32,500 bases of DNA from Halisarca cf. caerulea (Eukaryota > Porifera > Demospongiae > Chondrillida > Halisarcidae). Location of the stretch: the NCBI GenBank assembly GCA_963170055.1, contig CAUJGJ010000277.1, forward strand, positions 488,401 to 520,900, written 5' to 3'. The notes under the pieces were generated by a model that ran no database searches, had not been told where the DNA came from, and saw nothing but the letters and a program-made list of their open reading frames with translations. This document shows, one piece after another, positions 11,315 to 24,412 of the stretch (positions within the stretch are counted from its first letter, which is position 1; every line of letters begins with the position of its first letter). The position numbers and the translations under genes are program-made.

Positions 11315-14300
11315 TCAGTTGCCAGACAGCTGCTTATACAGTTCTGGAACGTAGTCGTCCCACTCAGCTTGGTAGAAGTTCCCGGCAATGGGATTACCAA
11401 GGTTGTACTTTTTGGTAAACTCTCTAGTCTTGAAGTTTGGGCGACCTCTCTGAGATGTGTTGGGGAGTCTAGCCTCTGTGAAGTCAATCTTCCCAGCAGG
11501 TTGCTTGTAGAGAAGGAAGATGTAGCGATGGTACCCTGTTCCTTTGGGAGGACCTGCTCCAATATAGGCTGAGAGTACGTCTCCCTTGGAGATGTCCTTC
11601 CCTGGTATGTTACCCACCAACCAGTGATGCCATTCCCTGTACTTTGGGTCAGCCCTGCTTGGGGCATCAGGATCTGGTGGGAGGACAAATCACATCACAG
11701 GCACAGTCACCCAAGGTTAGTACATACCGTATGTCCAGAAATATTGGCAATCATTAAATTTGGTGTTTTGTGTAAGATCAGGTTGTAATAAAATATTGGC
11801 TAAAATAATTTTGGCAGTTGCACAGCAAGGAGAGATTAGTACAGTGGACGGCACAGCAAGAGAGATTAGTACAGTGGACGGCACAGCAAGGAGAGATTAG
11901 TACAGTGGACCTGATTTGAGAGACCACTGCCATGAGCGACCACCTCTTTTCAAAGACCACATTTTCAGGCAACAACATTCAGTAATACATTTTTACCTTT
12001 GAAGAACGACCACTTGTAAAACGTGACCAGTAACCAGGGTAATTGCTTGAAAATATGACAAAATTACAGTCAAACCTCGTTAGTGAGTACACCTGGGGAC
12101 CCTCCAAATTGCTACTCACTATCAGTAGTACTTGCTAACCATATAGATTAGTATTGTGGGCTATAAGTAGGCTTACCACTGTGACCGTTTATTCCGTAAT
12201 TTATTGGTATACTCAACCCTCTCTTTCTGCAAAGAGTTGCAGTAAAAGCGGTCCTTGCTTACGGAATGTCAATCGTGCATATTAGTTTCGGAATTTCAGT
12301 TCCATATCCTAGAAAATAGGAAATAGGAAATATCTAAAACTGACACACCTCGGCGAATTTCCATCGTCTGCTATTGAAGGGATTTTATCGAGACCGCGAA
12401 TGGTTTTTTGTCAATCTGTTGTTTTATCAATTTCTATCAAGTACTGAAACACGTATCATGGTTGTGGTACTTCATATACCAAGCAATGACATCTCTGTGT
12501 GCGTCGTTCACGTGCTATGCTCATTTTCTTTTCTTATTAACCAGAGCGTCTTTTAGTCTCATGGAACAAGACCGTTTCTTCCCCCATACAGTGATTTGGT
12601 ACACGTTAATTATATTCATTGGTGTTGTGAAACGATCTATGGCTGTAAACTCTGGAACTTTAGCAAAATGTTAAAACCGCTCTAGCTGGTTTCTTGAATC
12701 TACGATGTGAAGCAAAATGATGCGTTGTTGTTTCATAAGGTACCATGTAGCGAAATATGTGACTAATTTATCAAATAGTAGAATTCCGAAAATTACTGTG
12801 GTAAACCTACTATAAGCCGGGATATCATATCCTTGTACTTCCTAACCAGGTATTACTCATTAACAGTGCTCTAACTAGCGAGGTTCTACTGTACTTGTAT
12901 TAAACAACCATTCTTTGAGGATTTCTCATAGAATATAGATATCATCCTTCCTTCCATAAATGCAAGTGTATTTTGCCTTCAATAGGTTAAAACAGTAGTT
13001 GCAATCGAAAGTGCAGATATTGACAGACAGCCATTTTATTTCCCATCTCGTAATAGATTATGGCCAGTTAGAGCTGGAGTACTGAGGGAAATTACAGGGA
13101 AGTGTCCTATCTTTATAGAAGAACAGGCTAAAGTTGTCTATAGAGAGCAGAAAAAAGGGTTAAAAGCATGTGCTCTTAAAGCATGTCCTCACTTAGAAAC
13201 ACTAGAGCACACTTAGTACTATTGTAATTTAACGCCTATTTTAGGTGAACCTCTAATGAGAGATCGCTTTTTTGGAACCACAGGGTGTTCTCTCAAAACA
13301 GGTACCACTGCAACTACATAGGTCTATGTGGATTTGGTGATAGAAATTTGGCAATTTTGATCCTGACCGCCAAACCACCTTATTAAAAATGTCGCCAATA
13401 TTTCCAGATATATGGTACATAGTTGCTAACTATATGTGATTTTGTGGTGCAGTCCCTGAAAATGCCTCTGTGCCTGCTGTCACCCAAAACTACTCCAAAT
13501 GTCAAGCAAAATGCATTTGAGGGGCAAAGAGGGGAGGTTACCTTGCTAAATTAAACTTGTCCTACAAATTTAGTGACCTTTCAGATAAAAGATAATCTCT
13601 CTTGTCACTGAACAAGGCTTCTACTGGTGTAAAGTAAACTGTCTACTTGTGAACTAAAGAATGACAAGTGTCCTGCAAAAGGAGTGAATGCAAGTCCATC
13701 TTCTTTTGATACTACACACAAGCATGGCCACCACCATGCACCCCTCTGACCTGTCTTGATGAGGACGTAGTAAGCACCTTCTTCTGTTGGCCAGGACACA
13801 CTAGGCTGATCCTTGACTTGGCGTGGAGTCAACTTGCTCCCCAACTCAACACTCACTCCAGAAGGATAAGTCACCTTGACAAGTAGAGGAAGGACAGTGT
13901 ACCACACGTACAGACGGGACAATCACACTATCTCTTCCTACAGCAGTAACAACAGCTTGTAAAGGATAAAACGTGAATTTAAATTTCAGTATGTAAAGTG
14001 CCATCGGCAATGTGGACTTCCCAGCATGCCATACTGCTTGCAAGGAAGGAGAGAGAGTCCTGAACAGCTTTAACATGTGAGTTCACTAGCCAATAAACTG
14101 GTTAGTGAGTGAATTCTCTTATAGCGTAGGGTAAAGTGGGGAAACCTGGAACACGTGGGTAACTTGGAACAGGGTCTGTATCTTTAGCTGTGGTTAAGCT
14201 GCCCAGCTATACTTTCCACTGCTGAATGCCCAATTTACGGAGATATTACTGGCCAAAAATTGTACCTGTAGCTCACTATTGACACTGCTTGTACTCGGCC

Positions 14301-14781
14301 GTTCCAAGTTACCCAGGCGTTCCAAGTTACCCCGCCTTACCCTACACCAATATGCCACCATTAGTAGACTTTTATGGCCAGCCACCAAATCCTGTTTTTA
14401 AATTGTAAATCCAGTCAATAGCAGAACTTCTGACAATAAAATTACACCAGTGACTTTATAGAGACAGGAATAACTCACTTCTGCCTTTACTTTGGGAGCC
14501 ACATCGATTACGTCCGGAACAATCTCCTCTTTCTTGAACGCCTCTTCCACCATTTTATTTAGATCACGTGCCCTCTTTTCCCGTTCGGGACCTTTATCCT
14601 CATCCTCTTTAGGTTTGATCGGTTTCGGGTCTGAACCTTTCGGACTGAAGTATGTAAACCAAACATAGAGAATACTAAGGATTAACAAGACGCTTAGAAC
14701 ACCGAAAAGAATATGACACTTTCTCTGATGATGTAGGGGTTGGTGTGCGTGGGCACTGGCAGCCCCGGCCGAAACCTTCAT
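11315..14781 (-). CDS. Membrane-anchored PEBP-family protein (phosphatidylethanolamine-binding protein)
   Basis: PEBP family proteins bind anionic or phospholipid head groups; PEBP1/RKIP also modulates kinases. Exons (minus): 14781-14479, 13874-13751, 11673-11315; 261 residues. GT-AG junctions keep frame. Exon 1 encodes a His/Arg-rich N terminus, a hydrophobic stretch at about residues 23-45 ([20 protein letters not shown]), a charged linker ([19 protein letters not shown]), then the PEBP start [13 protein letters not shown]. Exon 2 has TYPSGV and [12 protein letters not shown]. Exon 3 has the ligand-pocket motifs [26 protein letters not shown] and the family ending [20 protein letters not shown]1 is about 187 residues and soluble, so the N-terminal extension with a membrane segment is the oddity. 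The start is taken at MKVS (14781); an in-frame upstream Met at 14898 would add 39 residues and run to within 104 bp of the divergent TBC gene start. Confidence 0.9.
11822..11910. repeat. 31-bp tandem repeat, three copies, abutting an inner transposon end
   Basis: CACAGCAAGGAGAGATTAGT followed by ACAGTGGACGG occurs three times. Each copy ends in TACAGTGGAC, which is also the start of the element at 11903, so a transposon end has been amplified with its flank. Confidence 0.85.
11903..13310. mobile_element. Middle nested MITE-like element (CAGTGGACCTGATTTGAGAG ends)
   Basis: Left end CAGTGGACCTGATTTGAGAG and reverse complement of the right end, CAGTGGTACCTGTTTTGAGA, match over about 25 bp with few changes. 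The left flank is TA and the right flank CA, consistent with a decayed TA duplication. It sits within 11727-13415 and itself contains 12067-12891. Confidence 0.7.
12067..12891. mobile_element. Inner nested MITE, 825 bp, Tigger/pogo-like ends
   Basis: Left end CAGTCAAACCTCGTTAGTGA and reverse complement of the right end, CAGTAGAACCTCGCTAGTTA, are TA-flanked (12065-12066, 12892-12893). Such CAGT(C/A)(A/G)AACCTCG ends are typical of pogo/Tigger elements. A second internal inverted repeat lies further in: GGCTATAAGTAGGCTTACCA near 12163 against GGTAAACCTACTATAAGCC near 12800. The interior 12370-12680 has only weak, non-recognisable ORFs. Confidence 0.75.
14127..14344. mobile_element. Long-inverted-repeat MITE (TAGGGTAA...), 218 bp, PEBP intron 1
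   Basis: Left TAGGGTAAAGTGGGGAAACC and reverse complement of the right end TAGGGTAAGGCGGGGTAACT pair over about 45 bp, including internal GTGGGTAACTTGGAAC / CTGGGTAACTTGGAAC. About 40% of the element could fold back on itself. TA at both ends. Lies in intron 13875-14478. Confidence 0.8.
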
Positions 14782-15002
14782 TTTGCCACACTCGTGCTGG
14801 TCTATCCAGCAGTACGGATCTGGCCACGCCCCCAACCCAGGCCCACCAACATTAGAGACATGTTTCGACCATCCAAACATAACTAATCGGATATACATTC
14901 AGTCTCGTAACAAGACGTTAGTTGCCAGTACTGCCCGCCATAGCCGAATATCCCGCACCTCTTCACGGTGTGCCCTTGACGCATTTCGTCAATGCTTCAG
15001 TC
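14782..15002. promoter_or_regulatory. Probable bidirectional promoter, PEBP (-) / TBC1D12/14 (+)
   Basis: The two proposed start codons (14781 minus, 15003 plus) face away from each other across 221 bp. A KLF/Sp-type GC-rich box GGCCACGCCCCC lies at about 14822-14833. No TATA box seen. If the longer PEBP start (14898) is used, the gap falls to 104 bp. Inferred from gene arrangement only. Confidence 0.5.
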
Positions 15003-18656
<3,654 letters not shown>

Positions 18657-18713
18657 ATCTTTAAAATCCCAATTCTTATCATTTTCCAATTCTTTTTCCA
18701 GTGTCATGATTAA

Positions 18714-18838
18714 TTTATTCACTGTGTAGCAACATAATGTTAAATAATATTATGGCAGTATTTACTTGTACAATAACTGTTGTGGTATCTGCATAAGATA
18801 CACAAGTGATAAGTTGTAATGCATGCACACGAAATAAA
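18714..18838. terminator. Facing poly(A) signals of the convergent TBC and Ki-67 genes
   Basis: An AATAAA on the plus strand at 18833-18838 lies 177 bp after the TBC stop codon. A TTTATT (AATAAA on the minus strand) at 18714-18719 lies about 195 bp after the Ki-67 stop codon. If both are used, the two mature transcripts overlap in antisense by roughly 150 bp. The intergenic DNA 18657-18913 is otherwise AT-rich and featureless. Confidence 0.55.
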
Positions 18839-18913
18839 CTATAAAGTTACAAGACCAAGTCATAAAAACATTCACTTAACTTAGTTCTGGACTATATTAT
18901 AGGTACGATCTAC

Positions 18914-21900
18914 TCATTTCCTGGCTAGTCTGGCTGACCTTCTGACCACTGGCTGTGTACAAGAGTTGTTGTCCTTCATAGCCTTTCTTGTTCGCCTCAC
19001 TTGTGGCTCTTCCTCAACAGCAGTGGGTTCCTGAGATGGAGCAATGTGTCTCCTCTTGTTCTTCGGGGCAGCTTCTTCTGGCTCAATATAAGGAGCAGGG
19101 TTTGATCGTGTTGACCTTGTGCTTAGCTTCTGATCTTCAGCTACAACATCCTTTCTAGTGGATGACCTCGTTTGGTGTGTGACAAGTACAAGATCTTCAG
19201 GCTTTGGACATCTCTTGCTCCGTGTTCTTCTTGGGCTAATATTCACAGCCTCCTCAACAGTGCTCTTTCCTTTCAGTGACTTCTGTGATGTCTTACGCTT
19301 TGGGGCTGGTGCAGCAGCTTGATCAGTGACCATCCGCTTAGCCTTGGACCTGGTGTTGCGCACAACAGATTCAGTGACTGTTGAACTGGCAAGACTGCTC
19401 AATTTGGTAGACCTAGTTGTCTTCTTTCTTGACCTTGTCTGCTTTGTGATTGGCTCATTAGCTTTAGCCAAAAACTTCTTGGCGTTACTTCGTGTATTAC
19501 GCCTTGTTTCCCGAGGGCTAACTGCAGAGAATGTGAATACATCTGGGAGAGGAACTGGTGCAAACTTTATGATGGGCTTACAAGGCATGTTCTCTTCTGC
19601 TGGGAAAGGCTTCTGAGCAGTTTTGGCCACAGGTGAGGGGAAGTGAACCTTGTTGTCTCGGTTGACGGGACTAAGGTAAAGAGTGGGATTAAAGGCTTCT
19701 TTTACTGGCTGAGGTGTACAAAACAACTCCATCACTCCATCAAGCTCGATACTGGTCTTCTCATCAGCCACATTTCTACGAACAGGAGCAATCCTTCTTC
19801 TTTTGGCAGTTGAGATAACATATTGAGTCTCACAGGAATCCCCATCATTACCCCTTTTTCGTTTCAAGCCACGTGTAGTCTTTCTCAGAGTAGGAGGATT
19901 CTGAATTTCCTTTTGAAGATCCTTTGGCATACTCTCTTTGGTTTTACGTAACTGAGGTGGATTTTGGATCTCCTTTTTTAGTGGAGTAGGCAAAGATCGC
20001 TTTGTCCTGCGCAGTACTGGTGGGTTTTGGATGTCCTTTCTCAGCGGTGTGGGCATTGAGTTCTTGGTCTTGCGCAATGTTGGAGGGTTTTGAATGTCAT
20101 TTCTCAGAGGTGTGGGCATTGAGTTCTTGGTCTTGCGCAATGTTGGTGGGTTTTGGATGTCCTTTCTCAGTGGTGTGGGCATAGAGTTCTTGGTCTTGCA
20201 CAATGTTGGTGGGTTTTGGATATCCTTTCTCAGTGGTGTGGGCATAGAGTTCTTGGTCTTGCACAATGTTGGTGGGTTTTGGATATCCTTTCTCAGTGGT
20301 GTGGGCATAGAGTTCTTGGTCTTGCGCAATGTTGGAGGGTTTTGGATGTCCTTTCTCAGTGGTGTGGGCATAGAGTTCTTGGTCTTGCGCAATGTTGGAG
20401 GGTTTTGGATATCCTTTCTCAGTGGTGTGGGCATAGAGTTCTTGGTCTTGCGCAATGTTGGTGGGTTTTGGATGTCCTTTCTCAGTGGTGTGGGCATAGA
20501 GTTCTTGGTCTTGCGCAATGTTGGTGGGTTTTGGATATCCTTTCTCAGTGGTGTGGGCATAGAGTTCTTGGTCTTGCGCAATGTTGGTGGGTTCTCAATG
20601 TCCTTTCTCAGTGGTGTGGGCATAGAGTTCTTGGTCTTACGTAATGCTGGAGGATGCTGGATGGCCTTCTTTAATGGAGTAGACATCGACTTCTTAGTCT
20701 TCTTTAGCTGCTGTTTGGCATGGATTGCTCGCTTGAGAGGAGTCGGAAGAGTCTTTTTAGTCTGGCGAAGTTTGGGTCTTGACTCAATTTGCTTTTTCAA
20801 AGGGGTATTTATCTTCCTCAAAACTCTTCTCAATGATGGTTTGTCTTCAATTGCTCGTCGTAGCGGAGTTACTAGACGAGGATTCCTTGACCTCAACGAT
20901 CGTAACTTAGGTCCTCTACGTATGTCTTCTCTGACAGGTGTAGGCAAGGCCTTCTTCACCACCTTGTTCAGTGTATGCTTCCCTTCTATTCCCTGTCGTA
21001 TTGGAGTCTGGAGGGCCCTCTTCACCTCCACAAATGAGGCCTCTCCAATGAAGCATGAAGTGGAAAGCTCACCAACACTACAGTAGGAAGACTCCAAGTC
21101 ACTTTCAATCATTTCTAATGTAGGATTAAGGCTAGTGTTGTTGCTCTGCCCCAAGCTGGGCAAAGTGACACTGCAGGAGAACGGACTGGAGCACTGTGCA
21201 ATGGTTGATGTGTTATTGCAACCCTCTTCATCACTATCCACTGAATCCATATCAAAGGATGAGTCCTCATGAATGGCTTCCTCTACTATGCCAAGACTGT
21301 CGGGCAGATCAGAAGACACACCAAATGATGGATGTTGTTCCATTCCCGCACAAGGTAGACTCCCTCTCTTGATTGGTGTCTTTGCAGGCAATCTCTTGTC
21401 AAAGTACTCCGGTGAGAGTTGGGGGCCAAAGGTAACACTCTTACGCTTGTTGGATTTGGCTTTTGTTGCTAACACCGACTCTTGAAAAAGAGCTTTGTTG
21501 GGTGTGGCAAGATCCTGACAAGGAGAGAAACCATCAACTTCTTCCTGAATTGAAGTCAGCAATGATGTTGACCTGGTGGTGGTGGACGATCGTCTTGATC
21601 TGAAGCTGTCTCCAATGCTAGTGGGCATGGGAGTAGGCTTCCTATCACTGGCAGTACTGGGATAGGGTGTGGACTTCAGATGAGGAGTAAATGATGACCG
21701 ACGAGTAAAAGGTGAAGGTGTTCGCTGCTTGGGACCTTTCTTAGTGGGGGGAGAAGTTGAAGTGAGGGCTTTCTCTGTTTCTGGTTGTTCAACAGTTTGC
21801 TGGAATAGAGCCCAACTCAGCCTTTTGGAAGGTTCTGTAAAACCAAGGACATATGGAGTTTAAAACTAACACACACATGCACACACACACAGCACACACA

Positions 21901-23207
21901 CCTGACGTTTTGACAGATCTAACAGATTTGGGTGGAGCACTCTGGGGTGTACGGTGTTGGCTGGTGTTACCAGTCTGTTGAGGTGTGGCAGGACACAAAC
22001 TGCTGTTCTGTGACACAGCAGCTGCCTGAGGTGTTGTATTCCTAGCTGGATCAACTTGTTCACTTCTTCTCCTTGAAGGATCTACACAGCATAAGATACA
22101 AAATGTTAACTATCGCATGCATTCAGCTTAAACAGACCCCCAGAATGAACACGCATGACATAAAGTTTCTTATAAGACTAATTTTGAATTGTGGTGTTAA
22201 ATTTACATAATAACCATCCTAATAAACGAGTGCTTAACAATAATTTATTCTGGAATGAACGATTACAGTCTAGACTTTGAGTCTGGAGAAAAACTAAATC
22301 TATGAGGGGTAACAAGTATACTGAATATTGTCATAATTGGAACACATGGAAATACCAGGCGAAGTACTGCTGTGTGCAAAGGTCATGGTTTGCATGGTTA
22401 TGTACGACAATCTACTCACCAGATGCGTATCTCTCCCTGCTTTTAACAGGTTCCGTCTGAGGGGTCCGGATCTTAGCGGGGGACTTCTGTGCTTTTGGTG
22501 TGGTGGGGCTAGGAGCACTATTTTCTGGCAGGTTAACTTTGAATGAAGATATTGGGGTCCTAGTGAGAGAGACTCTACTTTCTCTGCCATCTCTAAAAGG
22601 AGTTATATGGGCTGGACTCTTTGCAATCGGTGTCTGTTTGGCTGGATTTGGGCTCTTAGAAGCCCTTTTCTTTCCTTGTGGTGTTACACGATTAGGCATA
22701 TTGGTACTGATGGGTGAAAGGACTGTCCTGAGGTATTCAAATCTAAAAGACTTGTCTCCAATAGTCAAGACGTCGTTGTTGCGTATGTACACGTCTTTGG
22801 AAAGGGGCTGACTATTCAAAGATGCGGGATTTTCAACATCCGTAGAAGATGCGAATACCTATAGACAAAATATTAAAAAATAATGTACGTTCACATCGAA
22901 CCACCTCTCTGATGTTAAATAAAGCTGCACTTACTCTGCCGCTTTTGTCCACATGAACTGATACATGATTCGGTAGCACAGAGTCCTGTCTAATTCTAAC
23001 ATCACAATCCACTTCACTACAAGCAAATTAGTAACGAAAGCAATAAACAAATATTACATATGCAAATTGCATTCATATTTTAGGTCAGCTTGCTCACCTC
23101 CCAAAAACAGCAACTGAAGAAAAATCAAGGGATACTTTGCGACCATCGTTTCCATTTCTACGAATCACGACGCATTGGCACGGAGGAGTATGATCAAAAT
23201 CTTCCAT
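18914..23207 (-). CDS. MKI67: Ki-67-like mitotic chromosome protein: FHA domain, PP1-docking motif, TP-repeat array
   Basis: Ki-67 coats mitotic chromosomes, keeps them dispersed and recruits PP1. Exons (minus): 23207-23098, 23016-22935, 22858-22420, 22081-21902, 21834-18914; phases agree, 1243 residues. The N terminus is an FHA domain (about 12-85): CVVIRRNGNDG, FGRSEVDCDVRIRQ, LPNHVSVHV, DVLTIGDKSFRFEYL; this follows the human Ki-67 FHA order, including the DxxSFR(Y/F)E ending. At about 400-430, KSVTFGPQLSPEYFDKRLP and TPIKRG parallel the Ki-67/Repo-Man PP1-docking segment (RVSFGGHLRPELFD..TPLKRG). Residues about 534-920 are about 18 repeats of 21 residues around (S/T)MPTPLRKDI. The C-terminal 320 residues are basic with TRSK/NTRS motifs, a plausible chromatin-binding tail. 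Start: MEDF (23207) is preferred because promoter motifs lie inside the 41-residue upstream extension (ATG 23330). Repo-Man (CDCA2) has no FHA, so Ki-67 fits better. Confidence 0.85.
19895..20700 (-). repeat. Coding 63-bp (21-residue) tandem repeats of the Ki-67-like protein
   Basis: Ten copies at exact 63-bp spacing (marker GAGTTCTTGGTCTT on the plus strand at about 20064, then every 63 bp to about 20631) encode KTKNSMPTPLRKDIQNPPTL with changes such as R to C, K to N or Q to E. More divergent members flank both sides: PTPLKKEIQNPPQL and SMPKDLQKEIQNPPTL towards the C terminus, and TPLKKAIQHPPAL, TPLKRAIHAKQQL, TPLKKQIESRPKL, TPLRRAIEDKPSL, TPVREDIRRGPKL, TPIRQGIEGKHTL towards the N terminus. 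The antisense open frames here are shadows. Confidence 0.97.
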
Positions 23208-23451
23208 GATTTCCAACAGATCAAACGTTTCTCGTCTACTTCGACTATCGTCTAAAACTATCGCAGCACTTTTTCGAATGCGACGCGACGTTTGAACTGA
23301 CCAATCAGCAGTGTGAGTGAATGACGTCATGGCCGCACCTTCTTCGCATAGGCTTAATATCCGGAACAGTTGTACGGCGAATTGCAGATGGCTGCCTAAA
23401 GCATTATAATCCCACCCTTACCTTATATTCTCGTCTTTTTGAAAAGTAGTC
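23208..23451. promoter_or_regulatory. Bidirectional promoter of Ki-67-like (-) and CLINT1 (+), with CRE, CCAAT and CHR-like motifs
   Basis: 244 bp separate the two start codons. Seen directly: palindromic CRE TGACGTCA at 23322-23329, CCAATCAG (NF-Y type CCAAT box) at 23301-23308, and TTTGAA at 23291-23296 immediately preceded by GCGACG. Read towards Ki-67 the order is CRE, CCAAT, CHR-like, start codon. No TATA box. Function is inferred from known cell-cycle promoters. Confidence 0.55.
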
Positions 23452-24372
23452 ATGCAAAAGTTCAAGGAGTTTTCAGAGAAAATGTAAGGAATTTTAGTGG
23501 AGAGATTTTAAGCTTTTACATCTGCTTTGGGACAGTTTGCATGAATGAAAATAATGTGTAGTCTTGTAGAGGTTTCATCAATGGCTGATCTCTTGTCTGT
23601 ACAGGACCAATATGGTCATGAACTACTCCGAAGTGGAATCAAAGGTTCGAGAGGCGACTAATGATGAATCATGGGGACCATCTGGTACTTTGATGACGGA
23701 GCTAACCAAGTACACCTTTACTTACGAGCACTATCCTGAAGTTATGAGTATGCTGTGGAAGAGGATGCTAGACTCCAAAAAGAACTGGAGACGCACTTAC
23801 AAGGTATCCATTAGCTTTTGTTGTGTATTGGTAGAGGATGTTTGTTGTGTTGCTGTGGTGTTCAGCAGAGAGATCAGCTGAAAGCTGATGTTCTTCATGC
23901 ATGGGAATACTATTGGTTGCTTGGAACACATCCAAAGTCGATATCTAGGACCTTCCAGTATTGTCCCAGTTGGTCATTCAGTAATATTTGCAATAAGGCC
24001 AGGGTCAATCATCTCTGATGGGCGGGGCTCATATCTCTATAATTGAACCACACCCACTTGTGGGTAAGCTTGTTCTTGCTACACATCAAACCACTGATGT
24101 TTGTGGGAGGAGCTTTTCTTGTAATATGATCACACCCAGCACATAAAAGCCACACCCACAAGTGGGTGTGGCTTTTACTGCATAATGAGCTGCTACTGTG
24201 ACGGGACTCATTGGGCCATGCAGTGATGCAGTAGGAGACATGGCTGACTGTCCATGGACAGGATCAAAGACTGCTCTATTTTCTCATTGCTAGCTTTGGG
24301 CCGTAGTGCAGTTTTCCTATACACGTGTTGTCACCAGCACACACATGCGTACATCCATGAATATATACACAG

Positions 24373-24412
<40 letters not shown>

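Larger units (their letters stand above)
11727..13415. mobile_element. Outer MITE-like element (CCGTATGTCCAGAAATATTGGC ends), interrupted by nested elements
   Basis: Left terminus CCGTATGTCCAGAAATATTG and the reverse complement of the right terminus, CCATATATCTGGAAATATTG, align over about 40 bp (continuing GGC..CATT..AAT..GGTG). Both ends are flanked by TA (11725-11726, 13416-13417). It lies in the PEBP intron 11674-13750. Only about 280 bp belong to this element: the interior is split by the element at 11903-13310 and by a small tandem repeat at 11822-11902. No transposase ORF seen. Confidence 0.75.

Noticed and set aside
12374..12674. Two overlapping hydrophobic plus-strand frames as possible transposase remnants
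   Set aside because: No catalytic DDE pattern or DNA-binding motif is visible, and they are short frames in AT-rich MITE interior.
20094..21086. 330-residue plus-strand frame with GVGIEFLVLRNVGGFW repeats
   Set aside because: Exact antisense shadow of the Ki-67 repeat exon, whose minus-strand reading has recognisable motifs and a full gene structure.
23208..23330. Longer Ki-67 N terminus starting at ATG 23330
   Set aside because: The frame is open, but the ATG is part of a palindromic CRE and the region holds CCAAT and CHR-like motifs. Known Ki-67 proteins begin close to the FHA domain. Not fully excluded.
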